A stretch of 64,000 nucleotides of DNA from Bolinopsis microptera (Eukaryota; Ctenophora; Tentaculata; Lobata; Bolinopsidae): positions 8,831,720 through 8,895,719 of the forward strand of contig NC_087080.1 in the NCBI RefSeq assembly GCF_026151205.1, read 5' to 3'. The notes below the pieces were generated by a model. That model was given only the letters and a program-made list of their open reading frames with translations. It did no database searches and was not told the origin of the DNA. A program made the position numbers and the translations under genes. This document shows, one piece after another, positions 32,951 through 43,598 of the stretch (position 1 is its first letter; each line of letters starts with the position of its first letter).

Positions 32951-33456
32951 ATTTTACCAAAACCCATATTCATGGGTAGAGTGGACCGCTGCCAGTGTCT
33001 CTCTTTCCCAAACAAAAGGAAATGATATTAATTTGATTGACCGTTCTCAAATGCAAAATGATACCGAGAATGAAATCGGTCGCTCGCTTTTCCCATTCAT
33101 TCACGGCTTACGAATTGTAATAAGTTTCGATTGATTACATCAGTCAGATGCTGTAAAAATCTCTTTGGGTTGCGTTCGGATCGATACCTAGTATTTCGGG
33201 GTAAGGGTAGTAGTTATTGCTTATTGAATTAGCTGAAGTTTATTGAATCTTTATTGCCGAGTACAGCTGCCTTTGGGTAGATCTTCTTAATCTATTACAA
33301 TTGTAAATGAATGGGAAAAGCGAGCGACCGATTTCATTCTCGGTATCATTTTGCATTTGAGAACGGTCAATCAAATTAATATCATTTCCTTTTGTTTGGG
33401 AAAGAGAGACACTGGCAGCGGTCCACTCTACCCATGAATATGGGTTTTGGTAAAAT
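32951..33456. repeat. Foldback: 152-bp inverted arms with a spacer of about 200 bp
   Basis: 32951-33102 is the near-perfect inverse of 33306-33456. The outer end is ATTTTACCAAAACCC and the inner end is CCCATTCATT. The spacer (33103-33305) shows no gene. Frames on both arms translate to the same peptide because of the symmetry. This is probably a foldback or MITE; no target duplication was resolved. Confidence 0.85.
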
Positions 33457-34242
33457 ATCATCTCTTTTTGATTATAATGTCAGGGTACTTTATAAAGTCG
33501 AAATATAAACTGATATCTTCATTAATTAATAAGGAGGAAGTTTCAACGATTTCGAAATTTTCCTTTAAAAACATTTCCTTGTGTTTAGGTAAGCATATCG
33601 GTCGATCACTGACTGAATATGCCACCTAATACTCATTCAAGTTGGCATTAAATTCATATATAATGACATTAAACTGTCGTGGCAAAGCAGAATTTGTTGG
33701 AAATCACGAATGAGCAAAATTCTCACCTTTCGCACGTGCAAACTTTGAGCGGACGTTGCGTGCGCATCCAATATTGAATCGCCGTAAATTTTTTCATGTA
33801 ATTGTTTTATATATAGCTTGATAAGCATGCAAAGTTTCAAAGTATTTCAAGAAGAACTGTAATCACAACGGCACTCTAAAGTTGACAGAAAATGACGAAA
33901 ACAGCAATTTTCAGTGATTTTAGCAATTTTCTATCAATTTGGGCGCGCGTGTCCCCACGTGTGCAACTTTTCGATTTTCAACTTCAAAACTAGCCTAATG
34001 CACAATTTATACCTATAGGAAGCAGAACTGAGCTCCTCAACTCAAGGCATGGCCCAACACCAGAGAATACTAAATCGCAAAATTGACGTTTTTATAAAAT
34101 AATTCTTCAAAAAAGCACAAACTTCAATGACGAATATCTTTATGAAGGAGCAAGCTAGAAAAACTTTCCGGTAGATTTTCAGAATGCTTGAACAATTATT
34201 TAAGATAAAAATCTCCTCAGATTTTGAATAAAATTACTCCTT
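33457..34242. other. Non-coding flank of the retrotransposon pair
   Basis: AT-rich DNA with no recognised gene. It ends at ...ATTACTCCTTAA, where the truncated retrotransposon copy begins. Confidence 0.45.
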
Positions 34243-35327
34243 AACCTCTTTCTCACATGGGAAAATACAATGACATTTGACACCACGTGGAATAACCTGA
34301 TCTATCAACTTAGTCCGGAACTGTTAAAGTTTCATGTCAATGCTATCCATGACACTGCGTCAACACCTAGCAACCTAAAGCTTTGGAATAAAGCCGTTTC
34401 AGGAAACTGTAAACTCTGCAGCAAACAAGGGACACTCAATCATATCCTCACGTTCTGCAAGGTTGCACTGAGACAGGGACGTTTCAACTGGCGCCATGAG
34501 CAGGTCCTACGTGAAATCATGAAGACTGTTTCATCACCCATTGAAGAGTTTAATTCCGACATCGCCAAGGAATCGAAGAGGGCACCGTCGGTCTTTCACA
34601 AGGCAGGCAATAAGCGCGAGAAGGTTACCTTAGCTGACCCAACTCATCATAAGACCAAAAGATATTTCTTTTCAGATGCCAACGACTGGAAGATAATATT
34701 TGATGAGGATGAGAGACAGAGGAACTTCCCGCAGCACATTGCAGCTACACCACTAAGACCTGATGTAGTGATCTATTCAGATAAAGCAAAGAAGGTTTAT
34801 CTAATGGAGCTGACTTGTGGAAATGAGCAGAACTTTGCTGATCAAGAGAAGCGAAAGATGAAGAGATATCAGCAGCTGACAGAAGAGATAGAAGCCAACG
34901 GATGGGCTTGCAAGCTCCAGACAGTAGAAGTGGGAGCTCGAGGCATTTACAATTATAGCCTCCCAACCTTTATGAACCACCTGAACGTAAACAACAAAGA
35001 GAAGAAGAAGGCCTGCATGAAGATCGCTGAGATCAGCCTGAGGGCATCGTATACCATCTATTTGTCCAGAAACAATACCATATGGACAGATGATTGGGAG
35101 TTAGTCAAGAGACCAGTAATAGCATAGTAGGAGCGTAGAATGTTTGGGCCCAGAAAAACATGTTTAATACCGCTATGAACCCGTCATAAGCCGGGGACTA
35201 CTATGAAAATGATGATGCTGTGTTGTTGAAAGACCTTCGACCAATCAAAGATGTACCTCATCACGCCAAGCAGTTATGCTTGTAGGTGAATATACACTTA
35301 TAGAGTACAACAACTTTATAACACTCC
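34243..35327 (+). mobile_element. 5'-truncated copy of the RLE retrotransposon
   Basis: About 1085 bp colinear with 38105-39189 of the next element. I found one difference by eye: G at 34500 versus T at 38362 (Glu/Asp). It contains only the end of the ORF (frame 34270-35127), with the CCHC knuckle CKLCSKQGTLNHILTFC and the restriction-like endonuclease, plus the whole 3'UTR. It abuts the full-length copy head-to-tail with only CTCC between them. The 5' truncation is typical of target-primed reverse transcription. Confidence 0.92.
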
Positions 35328-38300
35328 TTATGATTGGAAATTGACCCGAGTGAGGAGGGTTATCCTCACATTGATTAACGGATTGGAATCTCCTTGGAGA
35401 TATGGCGTTTACTCGTCAAAGGGAAGTTGCATGGTTTGATGGTTATGCCAGTAGAGTGACACGACTTCCCCTCTCACTCTGCGCCTACCTGACTTCTAAC
35501 TGAGGGTGGCGTTTCTACGTCGGGCACCCTCACGAAAACAAATGACCGGGAAGTCCCTTGGGTGTGAACCCCAGCTCCCCTGCTACTATTTCACCCACAG
35601 CAACTAATAGCCAGCAAGATGATAGTGGAAACAACACAGGGCGGAGTGTTACACACGACCAACAGTGTGATAAGTGTAAAAGGTGGTTTAAGCACGTGAA
35701 GAAACACGCGAGATTTTGTAAGCAGACACCGGACAAGAGCCTGGAAGAAGATGCCGTAGGCATTATCGGTCAGGAAGGAGGTAACACGGAGACGGAACCC
35801 AGCCAGGATACAAACCACAGTGCAAAATGGAGGACGTCTACGTCTGCAAACTTTAGATCTCACGCAGATCCACCAGAACCGGTAGTTATTAAAACTCGAT
35901 TAAAACTACCTAAGGCCAATGATATTAGGTGGGACAAGATTGATCAAGACCTCGGTCTAATTGGTCTCCAGTTCACTACACACAGCGACCCTAGTAAGGG
36001 TTTGGAGTTACTTGAGAACACCACCTATGATTACCTCGAGTTGATATGCGAAGTCGGTTCAACAAATATTATACCATCGAAGAAAAAACCGAGACTTGAT
36101 GCTGAGTGCAGACAGTTGAGGGAAATGAAGAAAGAGAGTAGAAAGGAATGGAAGAGAGTATGCGACTCGAATGATGATGAACAGGTTAAAAGACAGAAGA
36201 TTTCTTACCTGAAACTAGTACGACTTCATAACAAAGCAAGAAAGACCGCCCAGAAGAAAGAAAGGAAAAAGATGAAAGAGAATAGCTCCAAACTCTTTAG
36301 AAAAAACCCTTATGAGTATGGTAAGAAACTGCTCACGAAGGAAGAGACTAAAGATAAAGAGCCTGAGTTCGACAGTGAAGAAGCATCTAAGTTCTTTGAA
36401 AAGGAGTACAAAGATGATGACCGAGAGCGTGAATATGTAAACCCCACAGGACTGAAAGACCTTGACAAACCTAATTGGATCTGCAGTACAGCGCCACCCA
36501 CATGGGATGAATTCCACCTAAAGCTTAAGTCAAGGAGAAATAAGTCAGCACCTGGGTCAAATGGTGTCAACTACCTGATCTACAAGAAGTGTCGAACTTT
36601 CAGTCACCATCTACACCATCTGATATGCAGGATTTGGAAAACAGGAGTTGTCCCCCCACAGTGGAAGGTGGGAGTGAGTACATTAATTCCTAAAACGGAT
36701 GATCTAAAAGATCCTGGCAAGTTCCGTAATATCACACTCCAAAACTGTAGTGGGAAGCTGTTCTTTGCCATCTGGGGAGACCGTGTACTTGAGCACATGA
36801 CACGAAATCTGTTCATTGACACCTCAGTACAGAAAGGTTTCATGAAGAAAACCCCTGGTTGCCTAGAACACACTCAAGCCCTCCTTGAAGAGATAAAAGA
36901 TGCTAAAAGCCACAGAAGACAAGTCCACGTGATCTGGATTGACCTTATGAATGCGTATGGGAGAGTCCCGCACAGCCTTATTATTTATGCCCTACGCCGG
37001 TACCACCTACCTGAAAGCTTCATTAAGCTTATAATTGAGTATTATGGAAGCCTCAGTGTCCTAGTTAAGTGCAGGAAATGGACATCCAGAACATTCTGGT
37101 ATGAGCTAGGCCTGTTCCAGGGAGACCCACTGTCCGTGATCCTGTTCCTTATAGTATTCAACATCCTACTGGAACTTCTAGCTGTACTGTGCAGTCAAGT
37201 TGGGTATGAGCCAAGCTTCTGTGATAGCAAGACCTCAAAGAAAGCATTTGCTGATGACCTAACCCTGCTCTCGAAGAGCGAGAAGGAGATGAAGAAGATG
37301 TTGAAGGTAGTAGAAGAGTTCCTGGACTGGTCGAAGAAAATGAAGGCTAAACCATCGAAGTGCCTGTCTATGTCTATGAAGTGTACTGGAGGAAAGTACA
37401 ATACCTATGATGCAGAGTTTGTACTAAGCGAACAACAGGTGCCGTCCATTATCCAAGCACCAATGAAGTTCCTAGGAATGTACATGTATGTAGATCTTGA
37501 GGTGAAGGAAATTCGGTCCATGATTAAGAAGAAGTTAGAGGACCTTTTGGAAACAACGTCTAATGATGAAATCACTGGTCCAATGAAGGCGTGGGTGTAT
37601 AACCACCTCATCATTAGTAAGATGTCATGGGGGTTTACTGTTTATAACCTACCCATCACATTTGTGAGAGAGCTTGAGGCACTGTGTAACAGATACCTTA
37701 AGAAGTGGCTAGGGATTGCGCATCCTTGTACCACCACCGTCCTCTACAGGAGTAGAGACCAGAAAGGATTGCAGCTGAAAAACATCTGCACTGAGTACAA
37801 AGTCATCCAACTTATTAAGGGACACCAACTTTGTAACTCAAGTGACCCCTACATCAAAAAAGTGTACTCTAACCATAAGGCTATTGCAGACACACAGAAG
37901 ATGTGGTCTTATCCCAAAGAGCTGAAAGACCGTCAGCGCCAACTTTACTTCCAAGAGTTAGTTGGAAAACCTGCAGTTGGTACAACTGGCCTCGGGTATG
38001 GGACAAGATATGAGGACACATCAGAGAGGAAACTACTAACCAACATGGTGAGGACTTTTGATGAAGAGACACTTATTTGTTCACTTTTTGACAAAAAGCG
38101 GCAAAACCTCTTTCTCACATGGGAAAATACAATGACATTTGACACCACGTGGAATAACCTGATCTATCAACTTAGTCCGGAACTGTTAAAGTTTCATGTC
38201 AATGCTATCCATGACACTGCGTCAACACCTAGCAACCTAAAGCTTTGGAATAAAGCCGTTTCAGGAAACTGTAAACTCTGCAGCAAACAAGGGACACTCA

Positions 38301-39189
38301 ATCATATCCTCACGTTCTGCAAGGTTGCACTGAGACAGGGACGTTTCAACTGGCGCCATGATCAGGTCCTACGTGAAATCATGAAGACTGTTTCATCACC
38401 CATTGAAGAGTTTAATTCCGACATCGCCAAGGAATCGAAGAGGGCACCGTCGGTCTTTCACAAGGCAGGCAATAAGCGCGAGAAGGTTACCTTAGCTGAC
38501 CCAACTCATCATAAGACCAAAAGATATTTCTTTTCAGATGCCAACGACTGGAAGATAATATTTGATGAGGATGAGAGACAGAGGAACTTCCCGCAGCACA
38601 TTGCAGCTACACCACTAAGACCTGATGTAGTGATCTATTCAGATAAAGCAAAGAAGGTTTATCTAATGGAGCTGACTTGTGGAAATGAGCAGAACTTTGC
38701 TGATCAAGAGAAGCGAAAGATGAAGAGATATCAGCAGCTGACAGAAGAGATAGAAGCCAACGGATGGGCTTGCAAGCTCCAGACAGTAGAAGTGGGAGCT
38801 CGAGGCATTTACAATTATAGCCTCCCAACCTTTATGAACCACCTGAACGTAAACAACAAAGAGAAGAAGAAGGCCTGCATGAAGATCGCTGAGATCAGCC
38901 TGAGGGCATCGTATACCATCTATTTGTCCAGAAACAATACCATATGGACAGATGATTGGGAGTTAGTCAAGAGACCAGTAATAGCATAGTAGGAGCGTAG
39001 AATGTTTGGGCCCAGAAAAACATGTTTAATACCGCTATGAACCCGTCATAAGCCGGGGACTACTATGAAAATGATGATGCTGTGTTGTTGAAAGACCTTC
39101 GACCAATCAAAGATGTACCTCATCACGCCAAGCAGTTATGCTTGTAGGTGAATATACACTTATAGAGTACAACAACTTTATAACACTCC
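35328..39189 (+). mobile_element. Full-length R2-like non-LTR retrotransposon with restriction-like endonuclease
   Basis: A complete-looking element: a 5'UTR of about 220 bp, one intact 1143-aa frame (35558-38989) and a 3'UTR of about 200 bp that ends ...TTTATAACACTCC. The same 3' end occurs in the truncated copy just upstream. There is no poly(A) tail. The intact frame and near-identical neighbour indicate recent activity. Confidence 0.9.
35558..38989 (+). CDS. Reverse transcriptase/restriction-like endonuclease polyprotein
   Basis: A single polyprotein that makes the cDNA by target-primed reverse transcription. An N-terminal zinc finger, C37-x2-C40-x9-H50-x3-C54, is followed by a lysine-rich linker (about 185-275). 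The RT contains IWIDLMNAYGRVPHSL, LFQGDPLSVILFL and KAFADDLTLL (catalytic Asp566-Asp567). A CCHC knuckle follows, C905-x2-C908-x7-H916-x4-C921, then a PD-(D/E)xK-type endonuclease with RPD at Asp1023 and ELT at Glu1038. There is no APE domain, so this belongs to the R2/NeSL/CRE-type early-branching LINEs; the exact clade is not assigned. The open frame has no early ATG: it is open from 35546 after a TGA, and the first codon of the frame given here is TTG. Initiation therefore appears non-AUG or internal. Confidence 0.93.
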   Translation: MGVNPSSPATISPTATNSQQDDSGNNTGRSVTHDQQCDKCKRWFKHVKKHARFCKQTPDKSLEEDAVGIIGQEGGNTETEPSQDTNHSAKWRTSTSANFRSHADPPEPVVIKTRLKLPKANDIRWDKIDQDLGLIGLQFTTHSDPSKGLELLENTTYDYLELICEVGSTNIIPSKKKPRLDAECRQLREMKKESRKEWKRVCDSNDDEQVKRQKISYLKLVRLHNKARKTAQKKERKKMKENSSKLFRKNPYEYGKKLLTKEETKDKEPEFDSEEASKFFEKEYKDDDREREYVNPTGLKDLDKPNWICSTAPPTWDEFHLKLKSRRNKSAPGSNGVNYLIYKKCRTFSHHLHHLICRIWKTGVVPPQWKVGVSTLIPKTDDLKDPGKFRNITLQNCSGKLFFAIWGDRVLEHMTRNLFIDTSVQKGFMKKTPGCLEHTQALLEEIKDAKSHRRQVHVIWIDLMNAYGRVPHSLIIYALRRYHLPESFIKLIIEYYGSLSVLVKCRKWTSRTFWYELGLFQGDPLSVILFLIVFNILLELLAVLCSQVGYEPSFCDSKTSKKAFADDLTLLSKSEKEMKKMLKVVEEFLDWSKKMKAKPSKCLSMSMKCTGGKYNTYDAEFVLSEQQVPSIIQAPMKFLGMYMYVDLEVKEIRSMIKKKLEDLLETTSNDEITGPMKAWVYNHLIISKMSWGFTVYNLPITFVRELEALCNRYLKKWLGIAHPCTTTVLYRSRDQKGLQLKNICTEYKVIQLIKGHQLCNSSDPYIKKVYSNHKAIADTQKMWSYPKELKDRQRQLYFQELVGKPAVGTTGLGYGTRYEDTSERKLLTNMVRTFDEETLICSLFDKKRQNLFLTWENTMTFDTTWNNLIYQLSPELLKFHVNAIHDTASTPSNLKLWNKAVSGNCKLCSKQGTLNHILTFCKVALRQGRFNWRHDQVLREIMKTVSSPIEEFNSDIAKESKRAPSVFHKAGNKREKVTLADPTHHKTKRYFFSDANDWKIIFDEDERQRNFPQHIAATPLRPDVVIYSDKAKKVYLMELTCGNEQNFADQEKRKMKRYQQLTEEIEANGWACKLQTVEVGARGIYNYSLPTFMNHLNVNNKEKKKACMKIAEISLRASYTIYLSRNNTIWTDDWELVKRPVIA

Positions 39190-39968
39190 CTTAAAATTAA
39201 TTTTAAAAGTTATTACTTTGTCAAAAATCAAGTTTTAAAAACGGTTAACTTGATGACGTCATCAAGGGGTGTTTATGACGTCAAATAATTTTTTTATACA
39301 ATGTAAACTAAAGTGTAAACAATTATTTGCAAGACCTGTGGTCGGAAATGGCTTTATCTTTTATACTTTTGAATCTATGGACAATTAAATACAGGCTACA
39401 ATTGACTGGCAAAGCGTCTATCCCTGAATATGTATATATATATATATCACGACAATCTGTCGTAAAACAGGGGTTCTAGAAAACCCATTTCCCGATACTC
39501 CTGAAACCTGAAACTTTTTTTGCAGTCGATTTGATCAACGTCTAGACGCCCTGAAAAATTTCAGATCTCTAACTCAATTTTAACATGGTTTTTAAGGCAC
39601 CTGAATATGGCGATTTTGGGTTTTTTACCGAATTTCGTATAACAGTGCTGGCGAGTATTTTATGCAAATTTCTTAAAAATCTCAACATAACTATTTTTTA
39701 TTCCTGTCATCTTTGACATCAAATTAGAATGTTTTGAACTAAAAATAATTCTGCTTAACGACTTCCGATGAGTCTTAATGCCTGGAAAACTCCTGCCGGA
39801 GGCGTCGGCCTTCGGCCGCCGCCTCCGGCCGGAGTGCACGCTTCGCGTGCACAAAAGAGGCTTGTAACGTGTACCAAAGGGGGTATAATAGTAAAGGGGG
39901 TATAATAGTAAATGGGGAACATAGTATACCCACAATAAATGCAACGGTCGTGCTTGCCAGCACTGTGA
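39190..39968. other. Non-coding region with GC-rich hairpins
   Basis: AT-rich flank containing TGATGACGTCATCA (about 39251) and, at 39792-39859, two strong GC hairpins: GCCGGAGGC pairing with GCCTCCGGC around a nested CGGCCTTCGGCCG, and GTGCACG-CTTCG-CGTGCAC. A short tandem GGGGGTATAATAGTAAA follows at about 39880-39913. No gene is recognised. Confidence 0.55.
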
Positions 39969-40750
39969 TCTTAACTTCAGACAGTGTTTCGGAGGGTGAC
40001 AGTTCCTTCGCTTAAGTACACCAAGACTTCTTTTGAGATGAGGATAAGAATTAGGACCGGTGTCCAGCTTTCCCTGTACGAAAGGTAAGTTATGTTTATC
40101 TCTGAGAGCACGTTTCCTTGATGTGTGTAGTGGATTTCACAGGTGTAGTGGATTTTTGTTCCGGGGTAGGTGAGACATGTTTTGGTGGTTAAATAGTTAG
40201 TACCTGTCTCAAACCATCAGAAAACCGGGTTTCGACCTCTTGACCCACTCAGGCAACTCCCAGGGGCCACGCCAATCCCAAAATTACTCCAATCTAGGAC
40301 AAATCAAGGCTGTAAAATTTTACCCCTGTAGTGGATTTTGTTCCGGGGTAGGTGAGACATGTTTTGGTGGTTAAATAGTTAGTACCTGTCTCAAACCATC
40401 AGAAAAGCCGGGTTTCGACCTCTTGACCTACTCAGGCAACTCCCAGGGGCCACGCCCATCCGTAAATTACTCAAATCTAGGACAAATCAAGACTGTAAAA
40501 TTTTACCCCTAGCTGTAGTGGATTTTTGTTCCGGGGTAGGTGAGACATGTTTTGGTGGTTTAATAGTTAGCACCTGTCCCAAATGGTGATTATGTTATTT
40601 ATAATAATGTTATCTTAACTTCAGACAGAAATTCGAAGGGTGACAGTTCCATCTCTTAAATACACAAAAACTTCATTTGAGATGAGGATAAGAATTTCAT
40701 TTTGGACCGGTGTCCGATGGAAGGGAAGTTATGTTTCTCTGTCAGCTTGC
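39969..40750. repeat. 184-bp tandem repeat (2.4 copies) inside a larger diverged duplication
   Basis: Units start at 40144, 40328 and 40515 (GTAGTGGATTTTGTTCCGGG-like) and the third is partial to about 40580. The array is bracketed by diverged copies of a segment of about 135 bp, at 39969-40110 and 40613-40745 (shared ACTTCAGACAG, GGGTGACAGTTCC, TTTGAGATGAGGATAAGAAT and GGACCGGTGTCC). No coding capacity is seen. Confidence 0.85.
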
Positions 40751-41271
40751 CAAATGTTTTCTATCCTTCACTGCAATCGTCAAAAACACGTAAGTATTAA
40801 TATGATCTTAAATTAAGAATTCTATAACAGACGCGCGCGGCCCTGAATCTTACAGTGCCTCTATGTCAAGGTGACACCCTTTTCCAGCCATTCCATATAA
40901 AAAGAGATAGCTTAATTCACATTCTTCTACTGTTCTAGCAAGTTTTTGACTACTTATAATGTATAAAGCAAATAGCGTCAGTTAAGTAAAACAGAAAGCG
41001 CGCGCACATACGCGCATATTTTCTTTTTGGTTGTATTGTCGATATTATGTATTATTTATGTCTACCCAAATTTTTTCAGGGAGTCTACTTAAAGATCATG
41101 AACATTTTCAACATTCGTCTGAATAAACTGAAGGAACTGTAGCGTAAATATATCTGCAAAGACAGAACATTCTAACTTACTCACCGGATTGGCAATTGGA
41201 TCGAGCTGTTTTGAAATGTGAAACAAATGAGTAACCTATAAATATTTGTTTTATTAGAATTGGTTTAACCC
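40751..41271. other. Non-coding stretch
   Basis: AT-rich DNA with CG-alternating islets at about 40829 and 40997. No gene or resolved repeat is seen. Confidence 0.4.
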
Positions 41272-41391
41272 TTGACGGATGTTACTCGTCTAAATTTCTT
41301 CGAAGTAGCGCGCGCCGCTTTCTTCTCGAAATGCCCGATGGCAAGTGCTACGAAGTAGCGCGCGCCGGGCCAGATCATTAACAATGGTCAA
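41272..41391. mobile_element. Mini-element with 9-bp target duplication (copy 2)
   Basis: TTGACGGATG...ATGGTCAA is flanked by perfect 9-bp repeats GTTTAACCC (41263-41271 and 41392-41400). It is homologous to 26184-26255 but carries an internal duplication of the AGTAGCGCGCGCC segment. Two insertions of one family, each with its own 9-bp duplication, establish it as mobile. Confidence 0.75.
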
Positions 41392-41397
41392 GTTTAA

Positions 41398-41680
41398 CCC
41401 CCCAGTTCCATGGCCAGATATTATGCCAAATTATTAGACGGAGGTCCATTTCCCGTAGATCATCTCCGGAGATGATTCTCCGGCTCCGTCAACTGTATTA
41501 GACGAAGATTAAGCTCTGAGCTCTCCGGGAATTTCTCGGAGATTAATTCATACAGAATCATACAGAATCAACAAAATTACCGTAGATGGTCTCCGGTCGT
41601 GGAACTGCAAACCGGAGAAATATCAGTAGACGATCTCCGTCTAATAATTTGGCATAATATCCGGCCGTGGAACTGGGGTG
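41398..41680. mobile_element. TIR MITE, possible PIF/Harbinger type
   Basis: Inverted ends of about 45 bp: CCCCAGTTCCATGGCCAGAT... and its near-exact inverse ending ...CCGTGGAACTGGGG. The interior has several CTCCGG/CCGGAG palindromes. TAA flanks both sides (41395-41397, 41681-41683), which would suit PIF/Harbinger, but the left border overlaps the 9-bp duplication of the preceding mini-element, so the exact ends are uncertain. Confidence 0.7.
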
Positions 41681-41701
41681 TAAGGAATTGCTTTCTTATG
41701 A

Positions 41702-42085
41702 TTTAAATTATTTATAGCGTTGTAGGGCCCTGAAAGTAGATGTTTGGGGCCGTTCACATTACGTAATCGGAGCCCAATCGGAGAGAGAGGCGGTGTTTAT
41801 ATGATAACGTTTGTGTAATTTTAACACAATAACTAACTCGTAACTGTAAAACTGGTTATATAGGGAGTAAGGGAGCTAAAATAGGCTGAAAAGTGATGTC
41901 TTAACATATGATCGGAACGACTCTCAGCTGTTTTATTGTAATTGGTGTATCTTGCTCTTATTATTTAAATTTTAGCGTTGTCATGTAGGCCCTGAAAGCA
42001 GATGTTTGGGGCCTCGGGCCATTTACATTACGTAATCATTGCGAAGAGAGAGGCGGTCTTCATATGATGTTTGTTTGTGTAATTT
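41702..42085. repeat. Diverged duplication of about 260-bp period
   Basis: 41702-41800 and 41961-42085 share GCGTTGT...GGCCCTGAAAG.AGATGTTTGGGGCC, ACATTACGTAATC and GAGAGAGGCGGT..TCATATGAT in the same order. Confidence 0.75.
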
Positions 42086-43598
42086 TACGAGCCAGATGTT
42101 TTGTGTTTGAGTCAAAAGTTCTAAATATTCTGTTACCAGTGCACAGCAAGTTCATCGAGTGTAGTATGAACTTTCAGCACATAAGATAAGAACTACTGAG
42201 CAGCTGGATAGTTACTCATTCAGATGTGAAATCATTGTACATTTGTTTAATCGAAAGACGCTTTCAATTTTGTTCAAAACAGTGTTCACTTCAATTAAAA
42301 TTAATGGGATCCACTTGATTATCCCAAAGCAACAAAATGGACAGAAAAGACTATAACAGTTTTGGAAACTACTTCGTAATAAGTGCTGCAGGCGATCGGC
42401 AAAATACGTACTCTTATCTTCACGCGCATTTCCAAATATGGTCATGCATGATGACGTCACACGCATAACAACGGGTTTATTTTGCAAAGTTATTTTTCTA
42501 GCTTGTTGCGCGCAGCATCAAAAACAGTTTTTCTGTAATAACTTTTTAAAATGAGAAGCCCCAATTTTCCTCCTGGGGAGGTAACGTTATTTTTACAAGA
42601 CGAACATTTTGCAAAAAACCGGAAGTCGCTATCTTTTTTACTTCCGAAGTTAGGCCCCTAACGGTTAGGTTTCCTGGGTGCACTGTGGTGATGATTCTTA
42701 ATGAACCCTACCAGTCTTAACAAAATATTTGAGTTTACCGACACTATAATCAAAATTAAATTGAATTGTGCAACTTAAAGTTGTTAATCCTATTATCCAT
42801 CTAAGTAGGGTGTACCATTCAAGTCTCTACAAACTTCCCAAGCCAGCTCTGAAGGAAAGTGCACAGATAATAACTACTGAAAATGCATATATTACATAGG
42901 AATTTTTGAACCATAAAGAACTATGGGATCAAAGTGTTAAGATTTCACAAAACTTTTAGACGATTAACTCCGCAAATAAATTTTATAAATTCATGCACTT
43001 TTTCATTACCATGGAGCAGGTTTCGAGAAGGACAGACCTTAGAAACCTTTCATCAAATCTGTGATTGTTCAAATACTATACAATGATGCACAGGAAAACA
43101 AATTTTTTAGGAAAACAAATTTAAATTTTGGTATTTATTAATAACAATCAAAACATATCATATCATAAAAATAAAGCCGCGCGTTGGTTGACTGCCTCAG
43201 TAAGGTGAATAATTTAAGCTTGAAGGTGCCCTGCGCATTTACAGAACCTTATGCGGCGATCACATATTTATGAGGACCTGTGAGCGCCAAAATTAATTTA
43301 AAGTTTCTAGAAATCATACATCACTAGATGAGTTACTCATGCTTTTGGATTATAAGAGTGCGGATTGTCAGGTATTTCATTCATTCATACTTAATCGGTT
43401 TAAAGCTGTATATTTAGAACTCACTATTGTTTATACGTTGCATCATTTTAATACTTTCAGCGCTGCTATATAACAAATAATTTGAGTTCAGGGAAAGTAT
43501 GTCGTAATTCCCTCAAAGGGGTGCCGTAAGTTTACACGTTGCTTTAACAGCTGATTGTTTTGACCTTTGCTGGCTGTTTGTTTTAACTTTTGCTGAGT
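42086..43598. other. Non-coding AT-rich region
   Basis: No gene is recognised. The last part (about 43440-43598) is probably the 5'UTR of the LINE piece that starts at 43599. Confidence 0.4.

Noticed and set aside
34745-34966. Minus-strand 73-aa frame repeated at 38607-38828
   Set aside because: Antisense shadow of the retrotransposon endonuclease, duplicated because the element is duplicated.
26175-41400. One 15-kb composite transposon bounded by the two GCGCGCGCCGGGCC repeats
   Set aside because: Each repeat has its own, different 9-bp duplication, so they are separate small insertions.
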